The notes under the pieces: model-generated
What the model saw: only the letters and a program-made list of their open reading frames with translations
What the model was told of the DNA's origin: nothing
Database searches by the model: none
Origin: Ravibacter sp964559125
GTDB taxonomy: Bacteria; Bacteroidota; Bacteroidia; Cytophagales; Spirosomataceae
DNA length: 64,000 nt
NCBI GenBank assembly: GCA_964559125.1
Contig: CAZLGW010000004.1
Coordinates: 62,001 to 126,000 of the forward strand
Reading direction: 5' to 3'
Shown here: positions 8,558-18,225 of the stretch, in pieces
Numbering within the stretch: the first letter of the stretch is position 1
Layout of the letters: each line of letters starts with the position of its first letter
Program-made: the position numbers and the translations under genes

Positions 8558-9766
8558 ATCTAAATCTTTCATCAGGTTCCGCGCCAGGTAGCCGATGATC
8601 AGGATACCGAAAATAATGCAGGCCCACATGAATTCTTTCCGGTTAAGCCAGCCGGGCTCCGAAACGGTCGCAAGACCTTCTCCGGTTTTACTTAACTCCC
8701 CTGCTTCGAGTTCAGGTGCATCGGGTTTTATCGCTCCTTTGAAATACGCGAGGTCATACTTCGGTACAGAATAGAGTGTATCCACAGCCAAACGGTATTG
8801 CTCCCCTTTTTTCAGGTCAGCAGCTATCGACAGCCGATCCTGGTACAAGCTGATACCGGCGACGGCGAGAGGCGGATTGTCGTCGTTAATTATCTCTACT
8901 GTTAGCCTGTCTGTGAATATTTCAGGTATTCCAAACTCTTTAGGCCCGTCGGAACTAAGGATAAAGCCCGCTATTTCCCTTTTTCCGTCGGTCCGGTTCC
9001 CCTTGCGCACAACGATCCGGGGCACCGACAGCCTGAGCTGCCTCCGGTAAAGAGCCGGTTCTGTAATCTCAAAGCCGATCCTGTTGATGACCTGCGCCGC
9101 GGGAAACCCCAGATGAATAATAGTCCGCTTCCTTTGCCGGTCTTCCTCAGCATTTTGCGAAACACCCTCCAATCTGACCAACTCCCGGGTGCTCTCCGGG
9201 TAATCGGGTGTTTCCATCGATTGTACAAAAACCGGTAACAATTTCCTGTCATCAAACTCGATCCTGATAAACCTGAATGGATTGGCAGGCAGTTCTATTT
9301 CCTTTTTCACAAAACCGTCCGCGCTTCTCATATCTGCCAGGGTACGCTTCCCGGTCAGGCCGAACCACTCTTTATCATCATCACTACCGCTCACAGCGTA
9401 AGATTTAACCAGGTCATTGCTTGCGATTTTCAGGAAAATACTTCTCCATTCGGCATCTGACACTTTTTCCATTACGTAAACAGAGGATGAATCTGTTTTA
9501 TGCCGGACAAAAGGAAGAGGTTTAAATGCTAGCCCGGCGGGCTCCGGCTTTACACGGACATACGGCACCTCCCTGTTCTCCTTGTCCAGTATCCTCAGGA
9601 AATGCAGATTCCCCTGCATAACCGACCGGAGAGCCGGGCTCAGCCTGATTTTGTAGATCCCGCTGCTATCCGGTTCATGAAGCGCAGCATACGTTTGCGC
9701 AAAACCCAAACCGGGCAACAGCATCATAAACAGCCAGCTAATTGTTCTCGTCATTCGGTGCAGCAT
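8546..9766 (-). CDS. DUF3999 family membrane-anchored protein
   Basis: Protein of 406 residues with a signal peptide (hydrophobic WLFMMLLPGLGFA ending at AQT), a long extracytoplasmic beta-rich region, and one C-terminal membrane helix (ACIIFGILIIGYLARNL) before a basic tail. This matches DUF3999, whose genes commonly sit beside DUF2339 genes as here. The overlap with the upstream DUF2339 gene is 29 bases (17 if translation begins at the fifth codon, M5, at 9754), so translation is probably coupled. Function is unknown; the pair may form an envelope complex. Confidence 0.8.
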   Translation of the reverse strand: MLHRMTRTISWLFMMLLPGLGFAQTYAALHEPDSSGIYKIRLSPALRSVMQGNLHFLRILDKENREVPYVRVKPEPAGLAFKPLPFVRHKTDSSSVYVMEKVSDAEWRSIFLKIASNDLVKSYAVSGSDDDKEWFGLTGKRTLADMRSADGFVKKEIELPANPFRFIRIEFDDRKLLPVFVQSMETPDYPESTRELVRLEGVSQNAEEDRQRKRTIIHLGFPAAQVINRIGFEITEPALYRRQLRLSVPRIVVRKGNRTDGKREIAGFILSSDGPKEFGIPEIFTDRLTVEIINDDNPPLAVAGISLYQDRLSIAADLKKGEQYRLAVDTLYSVPKYDLAYFKGAIKPDAPELEAGELSKTGEGLATVSEPGWLNRKEFMWACIIFGILIIGYLARNLMKDLDKKP

Positions 9767-12293
9767 GGGTAGTCGGATCGTCGGCGATCAGTTTCCGGAT
9801 TTTCTGATAGACAAAAGATATAACCAGTATGACCACTCCCAAAAGGATAAAGGCTATAATCTTGCCTGTTTCGGATACATTCCGGATGTCGTAAAGAAAC
9901 AATTTAATTACGGTAATCGCCAGAAGTACCAGTGCGGCAATCCTGATCAACCGTTGAGAAATACGAACTCCCAGGATCAGGTACAGGAAAGAAATGCTTC
10001 CCCACAGAATCGGGAACCCGATCTTGACGACCTGGTCTCTTACGCCGGCAAACGATTGCCTGATGAAATTCATGCGATTCCAGCTGCCCGACGGGTCGGT
10101 AGCCGGATATTCAGCCTCCAGTGATGCAAACGAAATTATGTCCCTGTTGATATGGTAAGCGGCCAGCATCAGCTCATTACTGAGTATGTAAACGACTGCA
10201 AACGCAAATATCCATATAGTCTGGTTAAAGGCTGGTGGTATCTCTCCAATACTTTTGAGAACCAGTTTTCTGAAAAGACCGGCCAAAAGTACGCAAACCA
10301 GGCACAGGCTGATAAAATGAGTATAAAATGCCAGGGAGTAAGACGTATTGTCTCTGATGTTGTAGAATATCTCGTTGTAAGGGATATAGGAATTGACGAC
10401 AATAAACAGCGCGATAGCCGTAACCCCGGCCATCACCTGCACTTTTTTGAAAGCCGGGTCGGAAGAACCGGCTTTTGCGAGGACGAAGCAAAAGGCAAAG
10501 TGATACAACAAGCCAAGGGAGGCTGCAGTAGCAGTATTTGATATCAGGCGATGGCTCTGATAAACCACCTCAAACATCCCGGTCAGGTAGCCTGTCAGTA
10601 ACAATGCCGCCAGTACCCCTTTCCGGTAGGCCACCGGGTCGAATCTGATTTTCCAGATCTGAACCGTTGTTGTCTCATTTTTCAGCAGCTTACCCGTCGC
10701 CCAAAGCGACGCCAGAGCAACTACACCTGTTACGAAAACCGAATTCAAAACCACCGGTAAAGATCCATCCGTAGCCAGGTAACCTATCTCCCAGTCCATA
10801 CACAGGCTGATCAGCATCAATACCTGTACGACGACTGCCACGATCTTAAACCGGTGAATTCCTGACTTCCCGGCAAGCCAGAAAAGCAGTACCGCCTCGG
10901 CCGCCCAGAACAGGGTAATATAGTGCTTCGAAAACTGAAGCGGGATAGTGAGCGTAGCAAAGCTGAGCGCCAGTCCGACCAGTAAATAAATAGCGTTTCG
11001 GTCGACAATCTCCTTTTTGTATAAAATGTAGGCAAACAGCACGTTGTACAGGGCCAGGCTAAGCGTAAAAAGCCCAAGCAAACCAGGGTTGAGGTTGTTC
11101 ACAACCACGTAACCCAGGCCGTAGTAACACCCGGTGTTCAATAAAATAACGGCGTATTGCAGATAAGTTACTTTCCCCTTGTCGCGTATATTGTTCGCAA
11201 TACTTATTGTGTTGAATTTGAAATAGAAAAGAGTTGCGAACGCAAGCGTAACCGTGAAGAGCTTCTTTTCATAGCCTTCCAGGTAAAACCAGCCGCAGAG
11301 CAGCAAAGCGGTAAAAATAAACGCCAGGAAGATCGTGATATTCCATTTCCTCAGGTACGCAAAAACAAGGACTCCTGCATTGAGAATAGCGATATACGAA
11401 AACAAAACCACCGGGTTCCCACTTCCCGTGCTCACCATAAATGGTACCGCAAAACCACCGATCAGCGACATAACAGCCAGTTCCTCCCGGTCGTAGCCTA
11501 CCGATATGGCTACGCTGAGCGCGGTGATCAGTACCATGATCACAAATGCGGTGGTCTGGCTGAACAGGTGGTAGTCGTGAAATGCAATAGCGATCGTAAA
11601 ATAGAAAATGCTGATCGCCCCCGCTACCAGGACGGAACTGAAAGCTTTATAGTTTTTACGTAGCTTATTGGCTATAAACAGCACACCCGACCCGACGAGG
11701 ATACCAATACCTACCCTGAGGGGTTCGCTGATCCATTCTTTGTCGATCGCATATTTTACGAAGAAGCTGACGCCCAGAACCAGTATGACGATACCGATCT
11801 TATTGATGATGTTTTCGCCGATAAACTTTTCCAGGTCCGGATTCTTTTCCTTAAACCGGGCGTACCATGATTTTGTTTCCGGTACTTCAATGGCTGCAGC
11901 AGCGGCTTTACCAAATTTAGGCTTTCCCGGTTCGGACTGCACAATTTCTGCCTCTATAGCAACCGGCTGGCTAAGCGCTTCTTCTATGGCTTCTTCGATC
12001 AATTCCTCCTCTTCCGGCGGCATGATTACAGCGGTGTCCGCCGCATCTGCTATTTCAATCTCCCCCGGAGGCTGTTCGGCTGCTCCTGTCCCTGCAGAAC
12101 CGCCCGCTATGCGTTCGGAAATGGCAGCCAGCGCCTGGTCTGACCCCGTTTGCGCCTTTTTTAACTCATTCAGCTTGAATTGGATGTCATGCAGATCACT
12201 CCGAAGGCCTGAAATAATATCGTAGACACGATTTAGCCGGTTTAATGCTATCGCGAGCATGATGACCAGGATTAGAACCAGGACGGTTTCCAT
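9738..12293 (-). CDS. DUF2339 polytopic membrane protein
   Basis: Large inner-membrane protein of 851 residues. It begins with an N-terminal hydrophobic anchor, then a coiled-coil-like stretch (SDLHDIQFKLNELKKA), then an acidic linker rich in E, A and P up to about residue 145. The remainder is some two dozen membrane helices. SWYARFKEKNPDLEKFIGENI just before the first helix and NKIGIVILVLGVSFFVKYAID are typical of DUF2339. It is paired with DUF3999 downstream. No biochemical role is established that I can cite; the alternation of helices suggests a transporter or scaffold but no transport motif is seen. A good promoter lies upstream at 12318-12349. Confidence 0.85.
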   Translation of the reverse strand: METVLVLILVIMLAIALNRLNRVYDIISGLRSDLHDIQFKLNELKKAQTGSDQALAAISERIAGGSAGTGAAEQPPGEIEIADAADTAVIMPPEEEELIEEAIEEALSQPVAIEAEIVQSEPGKPKFGKAAAAAIEVPETKSWYARFKEKNPDLEKFIGENIINKIGIVILVLGVSFFVKYAIDKEWISEPLRVGIGILVGSGVLFIANKLRKNYKAFSSVLVAGAISIFYFTIAIAFHDYHLFSQTTAFVIMVLITALSVAISVGYDREELAVMSLIGGFAVPFMVSTGSGNPVVLFSYIAILNAGVLVFAYLRKWNITIFLAFIFTALLLCGWFYLEGYEKKLFTVTLAFATLFYFKFNTISIANNIRDKGKVTYLQYAVILLNTGCYYGLGYVVVNNLNPGLLGLFTLSLALYNVLFAYILYKKEIVDRNAIYLLVGLALSFATLTIPLQFSKHYITLFWAAEAVLLFWLAGKSGIHRFKIVAVVVQVLMLISLCMDWEIGYLATDGSLPVVLNSVFVTGVVALASLWATGKLLKNETTTVQIWKIRFDPVAYRKGVLAALLLTGYLTGMFEVVYQSHRLISNTATAASLGLLYHFAFCFVLAKAGSSDPAFKKVQVMAGVTAIALFIVVNSYIPYNEIFYNIRDNTSYSLAFYTHFISLCLVCVLLAGLFRKLVLKSIGEIPPAFNQTIWIFAFAVVYILSNELMLAAYHINRDIISFASLEAEYPATDPSGSWNRMNFIRQSFAGVRDQVVKIGFPILWGSISFLYLILGVRISQRLIRIAALVLLAITVIKLFLYDIRNVSETGKIIAFILLGVVILVISFVYQKIRKLIADDPTTHAAPNDENN

Positions 12294-12317
12294 TGGGTTT
12301 GACAGTCAGGTACGGGT

Positions 12318-12349
12318 TAAAGATACAATTTACATCGACATCCGGCAAA
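12318..12349 (-). promoter_or_regulatory. Bacteroidota-type promoter for the DUF2339-DUF3999 pair
   Basis: Read on the minus strand there is TTTG (12346-12349), a 20-base spacer, then TATCTTTA (12318-12325), one mismatch from TAnnTTTG. The start codon follows about 25 bases later. Both spacing and position fit a functional promoter. Confidence 0.5.
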
Positions 12350-12430
12350 AAGAGCGAAATAAACAAACCAGGCGTTATAATTTTAAGATAGAGTGCGTAA
12401 AACAGCCTTTTTAACGTATTTTTGGAAGCA

Positions 12431-13357
12431 TCAGTAACCCTCTCCGGGTAAATCTTTTATATGTCCAGAATACTTCCATATCCCCTCCTCATCCCCGGCA
12501 TGAAACCACTTAAAATTACCCTGGTGCCTGAACCACGTCAGCTGCCGTTTGGCATAACGGCGTGTATTCTGCTTTAAAAGGCGTACCATTTCCTTTTCAT
12601 CGTATAATCCGTCGAGGAAGCCGTACACCTCTTTGTACCCCACTGTCTGCAGGGCGTGATGACTACGGTAGGCAGCTACGCTTTTTACTTCTTCCACCAG
12701 CCCTTCCTCCAGCATCAGGTCTACGCGGTCTTCTATTCTATTGTAGAGCTCCTGCCGGTCACGGTCGAGCGCGATCAGTACCTGGCGGAAGGGACGGGAT
12801 GCCCGCTCTTTTTTTTGAAATGAGGAGATAGGCTGCCCGGTCGTATGCCAGACTTCCAGAGCCCGTACTACCCGCTGCGGATTATTGATTTCCGCCGTAG
12901 CAGCAAAAGCAGGGTCTTTTTCCTGTATTTCCTCCTGCAACCTGGCCAATCCTTCGCTGTTCAGCCTGGCAGTAAGCTGGTCCCGGAGCCCCTCTTCCGG
13001 CTGGGGTAGGTCATCGAGGCCTTCACAAACCGCTTTGATGTACAACCCGGAGCCCCCTGTCATGATCACCCGGTGATTCCGCTCAAACAAGGCAGGCAAA
13101 AGCGCCAGCACGTCTCTTTCGAAATCTCCGGCGCTGTAAGGTTCGGCTATAGTGTGGGTATTAATAAAGTGATGTTTTACGCGCTCAAGCTGCTCTGCCG
13201 AAGGTTTGGCGGTACCGATCGAAAGCTCCCTGAAAAACTGCCGCGAATCGGCCGAAATTATTTCGGCGTTCATCCTTTCTGCCAGCCGGATACATAATTC
13301 GGTTTTGCCTACCGCAGTAGGGCCTGCTATTACTATTAGAGTATGCTGAGCGATCAA
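12431..13357 (-). CDS. miaA: tRNA dimethylallyltransferase
   Basis: Enzyme of 308 residues that prenylates A37 of tRNAs reading UNN codons. The P-loop GPTAVGKTE lies at residues 12-20, followed by the substrate-recognition stretch ISADSRQFFRELSIGTAKP, VMTGGSGLYIKA, and the late QTVGYKEVYGFLDG and KQNTRRYAKRQLTWFR blocks typical of MiaA. The start appears to be TTG (13355-13357): the in-frame codons back toward the preceding gene contain no ATG or GTG. It follows the glycosidase-like gene at 13384 by 26 bases on the same strand, but the functions are unrelated. Confidence 0.96.
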   Translation of the reverse strand: MIAQHTLIVIAGPTAVGKTELCIRLAERMNAEIISADSRQFFRELSIGTAKPSAEQLERVKHHFINTHTIAEPYSAGDFERDVLALLPALFERNHRVIMTGGSGLYIKAVCEGLDDLPQPEEGLRDQLTARLNSEGLARLQEEIQEKDPAFAATAEINNPQRVVRALEVWHTTGQPISSFQKKERASRPFRQVLIALDRDRQELYNRIEDRVDLMLEEGLVEEVKSVAAYRSHHALQTVGYKEVYGFLDGLYDEKEMVRLLKQNTRRYAKRQLTWFRHQGNFKWFHAGDEEGIWKYSGHIKDLPGEGY

Positions 13358-13383
13358 TACCTGCGTTTTTTGTTTGCAATATA

Positions 13384-15780
13384 CTATCCCTTTCTTGCTG
13401 CGGGAAAATATACCTCGAGCGTTTCTTTCAACAACTTCATTTTCTCGCTCAGCGAATACGGGGTGTATACATAATCCTGCTCGAACTGGAACCCGAATCG
13501 GGAATCTTTCGAAACTGCCAGTTGGGAGAGCTCCGTGCGGCTGATTTCCGATCTCAGTATCTGCTCCATTTTGCCTAGAATTTCATTTGCTTCCCCGGGG
13601 CTACCGGCTGCGACCCACTGCAGCCTCAGGTTTTCAAATTCCAGTACAGCCATGTTGCTTTCCATCATCCGGTGCAAATGCTCGGCTACGACCACTTCCC
13701 GGACAGCCACCGGCCGCTTCCATTCCGGGCTGCCTAAGGCGGCCTCCCGGTACAGCTTCAGGCCTTTTTCCATTTCCTCCGCCGCGCCCTTCAGGTATTT
13801 CAGGAAAACCGGCAAAAGAGGGGTACCGGGAGAGGCAACAATGCCGGTTGCTCCACGCGCATACTGTTCGGCTTTGTTGATCTTGTTTGAAAAATCAGGA
13901 TAAAAAACCATTCTCGTCACTGTAAACGGCCAATAGGGGTTCAACTGGCCGCCCAGGTAGCTCATCCATGCATTGTGATCGGTCCAGGAATAGTGGAAAG
14001 TGGCGGTTCTCAGCGGCGGCTCCTTGAAAAAGAGCGGGTTCCCGATCGCATTATTGGTTCCCATATTCGGTCCTGTATCGGGCACCAGCCTGATGGCATT
14101 GTCGAAGTGCTCCCAGGCCTTCAGCACCTTGTCGCGCTGATTTGCACCGAAAAGACGCGAAGCCATGCTTCCCAGCAGGTCTGCAAAAGGAAGCGAATTA
14201 TCCCAGCAGGTCCAGTACCTCAGCTCAGAGATGAAATTAGGGGTAAAACCGCTGCTCCAGCTTTCAATAGTTCCCTTCACCCCGTAGCGCGCGAGGGCAT
14301 CATACCGCTTACGCCACTGCCCCGGGAAGGGGAGATAGGGTATGGTCCCGAACTGCCAGCTCGCAAAAGTATCCACCTTTGAGAATACCTTCATCTTCCG
14401 ACCGTTAGCCTCTTCGATCTGTGCCTGCGTCACCTCGGCAGGGCCTACCTGCGACAGTGAATAATCTCTTAAAAAACCCTGCATACCGTCGAGCTCAAAC
14501 CCTTTCCCGTTCTCCCAGGTCAGCGAGGGAATGGCATCCTGCGGCAGTTTCTGTATGAAATAGCGCTTCAATTTCGTGTTCTGCGGCCGGAAGTCGATGT
14601 TATACTCCCAGGCGAGGACGTGCGTATCCGGATTGACGCGATGGCATTCTTCCGTTACGATTCCCACCGCTTTGCCCCAGTTGTCGGCCCATTCCATTAC
14701 GTGCGCTTCATCGGCGCCGTGCAGGCCGCCCCATTTTTTATACCAGAACCCTTCTGTCAGCAATACATAGCCGCCTATTTCCGGGAACTCACGGGTGATA
14801 TCCCTCACCAGCTTGCGTAACCCTTCCTCACTTTCCTGTGTACCGGTATATTGATAAATGATCGGCGTATAGACTTTAATACCCCAACGTGCAGCCCTTT
14901 TGATCAGGTCATGAATGCGGTCAGGAGACTGCTTCCTGACCTTATACAAAAGACGTGCATAAAAATCGGTCGAATTTTCGGCAGTGGTACGGTCCCCGTT
15001 CGGGTTGGCATACACCGATGTAAACAGTCCGTCGAAACCGTTATGGGTAATGTGCGACAGCAGGTTATCGGGCCACTCCATCCATCCCAGACCGGAAAGC
15101 ACCATTCTCCGCTCATAGATACTCTCCCTTACCTGCCGGAGGGCAGCAGGCAAAAACGGGGCGTCCCTCAGCTTCATCTGCGCCTCCAGGTTAAACAACC
15201 CCTGCAATACGCCCACCTCATCATAGCCTACGACTACCAGGTTCTGCTTTTCTTTGATAAGCGCATAGCCTTTCGGGCCCTTTATCAATTCTGCATATTG
15301 CGGAAAGCTATCGCGGGTACCTGCCAGAACAAGCTTCTCTTTTCTTTTCAGACCTCTGAAGCCATCGACTTTCTCGGTTTCAATCCCCACTTCCATCGAG
15401 GCCCGCATAAACTCCTTAAAATCGGCTACGGCGGTCTCCACGACTTCGCTTCCGCCCGACACATAGCATAATCTCCACTGTCCTTCCGCAAGCGAGAATT
15501 CTCCCGGTCCTTTTACCAGTTCCCTATCCCGGCTAAGCACATGCACCGGCCCTTCGGCAATACGCTTATGATGGCCATACGGTTGATCATCGGGCAAAAC
15601 CCTTTTTACCTCCCGGGCAAATACGGCTGTATCTTCTGTAACGGAGCCGCTCTCCGGGACTGCCGTACTTATTGCCTCTTCCCGGAGTATCGGATCATCT
15701 TTACCAGCGGCGGCGGCTGTTCCCGCCACGCCGAGCCCGGCAGTCAACAGGAATTTTCTTCGTGAAAAATTTTCAGACAT
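13384..15780 (-). CDS. Tat-exported glycoside hydrolase-like protein, family unassigned
   Basis: Protein of 798 residues with a twin-arginine signal (SRRKFLLTAGLGVAG). An N-terminal beta-rich domain (about 75-215) resembles the domain that precedes the barrel in GH20/GH67-type enzymes (VVVGYDEVGVLQGLFNLEAQ). A TIM-barrel-like region (about 225-560) follows with GWMEWPDNLLSHITHNGFDG and LLTEGFWYKKWGG. The C-terminal helical segment carries SRFGFQFEQDYVYTPYSL. It looks like a member of an uncharacterised clan of exported glycosidases and is related to the next gene upstream at 15806 (shared terminal motif, similar size). I cannot point to catalytic residues with confidence. It probably acts in the periplasm on imported oligosaccharides. 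Confidence 0.65.
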   Translation of the reverse strand: MSENFSRRKFLLTAGLGVAGTAAAAGKDDPILREEAISTAVPESGSVTEDTAVFAREVKRVLPDDQPYGHHKRIAEGPVHVLSRDRELVKGPGEFSLAEGQWRLCYVSGGSEVVETAVADFKEFMRASMEVGIETEKVDGFRGLKRKEKLVLAGTRDSFPQYAELIKGPKGYALIKEKQNLVVVGYDEVGVLQGLFNLEAQMKLRDAPFLPAALRQVRESIYERRMVLSGLGWMEWPDNLLSHITHNGFDGLFTSVYANPNGDRTTAENSTDFYARLLYKVRKQSPDRIHDLIKRAARWGIKVYTPIIYQYTGTQESEEGLRKLVRDITREFPEIGGYVLLTEGFWYKKWGGLHGADEAHVMEWADNWGKAVGIVTEECHRVNPDTHVLAWEYNIDFRPQNTKLKRYFIQKLPQDAIPSLTWENGKGFELDGMQGFLRDYSLSQVGPAEVTQAQIEEANGRKMKVFSKVDTFASWQFGTIPYLPFPGQWRKRYDALARYGVKGTIESWSSGFTPNFISELRYWTCWDNSLPFADLLGSMASRLFGANQRDKVLKAWEHFDNAIRLVPDTGPNMGTNNAIGNPLFFKEPPLRTATFHYSWTDHNAWMSYLGGQLNPYWPFTVTRMVFYPDFSNKINKAEQYARGATGIVASPGTPLLPVFLKYLKGAAEEMEKGLKLYREAALGSPEWKRPVAVREVVVAEHLHRMMESNMAVLEFENLRLQWVAAGSPGEANEILGKMEQILRSEISRTELSQLAVSKDSRFGFQFEQDYVYTPYSLSEKMKLLKETLEVYFPAARKG

Positions 15781-15805
15781 TAATTTCTTCGGCTACGGGT
15801 TTATG

Positions 15806-18163
15806 TTAAATTTTATCAATCCAGTTCTCGAGCAGGTAACGGCAGTTCAATACCTTCTCCCTGAGGTCGTCGGGTATATAGAAATAGTGATTGCTGGCTT
15901 CGAAGCCGATACGGGAGTCGGCAGACTGCAACTCATAGAGCTGCTTCGCCAGTTTAATCTCATTCTGCAGCAGGTCTTTCAGCTTGGCACGGGTCTTTTC
16001 CTTTTCTGCCGCGCTGATGCCCGCAGATAGCTGATCCCGGCGGCGGATAAACTCAGACTGGTTGGCAACGCTCCTGTATAATACGGCTACCGCCTCGGCA
16101 ATCCGGGTTTCCTTCTCAAACTCACGCTTTTCTTCATTACTGAGCTTTTTCCCTTTGGTCTTTTCCCTGAGCGTTTTGAGAGAAGCATCAAATCCGTCTG
16201 ACACTTTATAAAGCTGGCTTATAAAAACTTCTTCGGGATAAATAGCGCGCCAGCCCTTCAGGTCGTCATATCCTATCCCGACCATCGTTGAAGAATAGCC
16301 GGTAGGCTTTTCCCACAGCAGGTTGGCAGGACCGGAATGAACAGGGGCATTATAGACTACACTGATGTGATACGGAAACTCTCTGTAGGCTTTGCTGAAC
16401 CCGTACCAGGCTTCCACCATCGCATCTGCCGCAGCGCCGTATCGCCTTTTGGCCACCCTGGTCATCGCTTCGTTCACCGAAATACCGGGATCGCTCCCTA
16501 CGATAGAAACCACCTCCAGATTCGGTGAGCCGGGGTAGCCGCCGAGCGTCCAGCCTGTCATCAGGCCGCTTACTTTTTCTTCCCTCAGGTTCACGGCATG
16601 TTGTGCCACATTCTCCAAAGCAGGCACATAAGGCACGCCTCCGCACTCCCAGGTAGTGCCGGCCTGGATCTTGGCTATTATCCGGAGGCCGTGCTTACGC
16701 GCTACGGCCCAATGTCTCTTTGCCCTCGGCCCCGGCCCTACTGCAGAAATAGAATACTCTCCGACCTTACCCTCTATTCCACCCCTTTTGATGGGCAGAT
16801 CCCATTCGCTTACGCTCATCAGCGATGCATTTTCGGGCAGTCCGGGTACAATACCTTCCGCCCAGCCATCCCTCCAGCCCCAGTCCCAGGCAATCAGCCT
16901 CGGGCCGGTGCCGGTATACCCGGGATTGCCCTGGCTTTTGTAAGCTTTTATCCCGTTTCGGATCCCTTGCTCATACAAGGTATTAAGCTCGGCAATCACT
17001 TTTTCAGGGCCTCTCGGAGCGCACCTCGGACACTGTGCCCCCTGGAAATGCGACCAGCAGTTGGTCGGGTTCTCGGAAGCGGTAATCGAAAAGAAACCGG
17101 CAAGATCAGGGACTACCGAAACGATATGCGCAATGGAATCGACCAGGTATTTCTGTACATCAGGGTGGCTCGTGCATAGCGCCGCGTAGTTTCCTCTCGT
17201 TACACCTTTCAGCTCCGGGTGTTTCTCATAAAAAGAGAGCGGCTGATACCTCGGCTCGTTGAGATAAAGGTAGATACCTATCCCGTACCGTTTGCATTTC
17301 TCAACCAGCCGCTTCAGGTTGGCAAGTCTTTTTTCCCAGTCCTTGCTCAGTTCAGGGTCCCAGGGGAAAGGGGTCAGCTTGCTCAGCACGATGTGCATCC
17401 AGGTACCGTCGAGTCCTGAGGCAGCCATCCGCTCCAGGTAGCCATCCGGGTAAGGGTCTATTGCGCTATCCAGCAGCGGATCGCCGAAAAGAGTAAAATA
17501 GCCGTATCCATACCGCGGAGAAAAGCCCGACTGCAGGGGCGGGGATGTACGTCCTGGCGAAGAAGAAAGCTCTTTTACAAAATGAAATAACTCCTCTTTC
17601 TTCCCGGCGGGAACATTTCCGAACTCCTCTTTTATTACTTTCTTTATCCAGTTTTCGCTGTTTCTTTCATCCGGGGAGCCCGCCGACCACCTGACCGGTT
17701 CACAATCGGGCTTCAGGCTACCCAGCTTGATATAAAGGAAATCGTCTTCCTGGAGCGTGAATTCCAGGTGCTCCTCAGTCCAGCCCAGAAGATCTTTGAG
17801 CTGTGATTTGGGAAGAAGATGCCAGTTCCTCCTGATAATGGTGATATAGCTCCTGCTCCATTGTTCATCCGACACCGGCAGGGGATCTGCCAGGCCGAGC
17901 GCTTTTCCCAATCCGAGTATCTGCTTCTCAGTGGCACCCGTTACCGCCGCCATTTTTTCCACCGGAACCAAGTTCCAGTTGCGCCATACAAAGGCATGCA
18001 GACGGCCGGGAAAATGCGTGAATGGCACCGGCAGCTTCTGGCTGCCCGCAAGCAGGCCGGCGGCATGAAGCGGGGAGTTATTCCAGAGCATTCCTGAAGT
18101 AAGGAGCGCTGTAGCGCCAAGGAAACTTCTTCTTGAAAGCGCTGTTTTTGAAGGGAGAATCAT
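15806..18163 (-). CDS. Tat-exported glycoside hydrolase-like protein with N-terminal duplicated helical repeat
   Basis: Protein of 785 residues with a twin-arginine signal (LSRRSFLGATALLTSG). The N-terminus holds two similar helical units, one starting WRNWNLVPVEKMAAVTG and one starting RRNWHLLPKSQLKDLLG, each ending in a TE-rich helix. A barrel-like catalytic region (about 215-620) follows, with DGTWMHIVLSKLTPFPW, ITASENPTNCWSHFQG, and a CPRC pair that may bind metal. The tail carries DSRIGFEASNHYFYIPDDLREK, matching the paralogous gene downstream. No experimental family is recognised. It lies 25 bases upstream of that gene, so the two were probably expressed together. The substrate is likely glycan-derived, by inference. 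Confidence 0.65.
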   Translation of the reverse strand: MILPSKTALSRRSFLGATALLTSGMLWNNSPLHAAGLLAGSQKLPVPFTHFPGRLHAFVWRNWNLVPVEKMAAVTGATEKQILGLGKALGLADPLPVSDEQWSRSYITIIRRNWHLLPKSQLKDLLGWTEEHLEFTLQEDDFLYIKLGSLKPDCEPVRWSAGSPDERNSENWIKKVIKEEFGNVPAGKKEELFHFVKELSSSPGRTSPPLQSGFSPRYGYGYFTLFGDPLLDSAIDPYPDGYLERMAASGLDGTWMHIVLSKLTPFPWDPELSKDWEKRLANLKRLVEKCKRYGIGIYLYLNEPRYQPLSFYEKHPELKGVTRGNYAALCTSHPDVQKYLVDSIAHIVSVVPDLAGFFSITASENPTNCWSHFQGAQCPRCAPRGPEKVIAELNTLYEQGIRNGIKAYKSQGNPGYTGTGPRLIAWDWGWRDGWAEGIVPGLPENASLMSVSEWDLPIKRGGIEGKVGEYSISAVGPGPRAKRHWAVARKHGLRIIAKIQAGTTWECGGVPYVPALENVAQHAVNLREEKVSGLMTGWTLGGYPGSPNLEVVSIVGSDPGISVNEAMTRVAKRRYGAAADAMVEAWYGFSKAYREFPYHISVVYNAPVHSGPANLLWEKPTGYSSTMVGIGYDDLKGWRAIYPEEVFISQLYKVSDGFDASLKTLREKTKGKKLSNEEKREFEKETRIAEAVAVLYRSVANQSEFIRRRDQLSAGISAAEKEKTRAKLKDLLQNEIKLAKQLYELQSADSRIGFEASNHYFYIPDDLREKVLNCRYLLENWIDKI

Positions 18164-18197
18164 AGTTGGGTAATCAAGTATTAAGGTATCGGGATGA

Positions 18198-18223
18198 GGT
18201 CCCTTCGACTTCGCTCAGGGGCC
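18198..18223. repeat. Short intergenic imperfect palindrome
   Basis: The segment contains CCCTTCGACTTCGCTCAGGG with flanking GGT and GCC that extend the stem (one wobble pair). Similar CCCTTCGAC...CAGGG elements are, from general experience, common dispersed repeats in bacterial genomes. It lies three bases beyond the fuconolactonase-type stop and ahead of the glycosidase-like gene. Confidence 0.5.
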
Positions 18224-18225
18224 AA

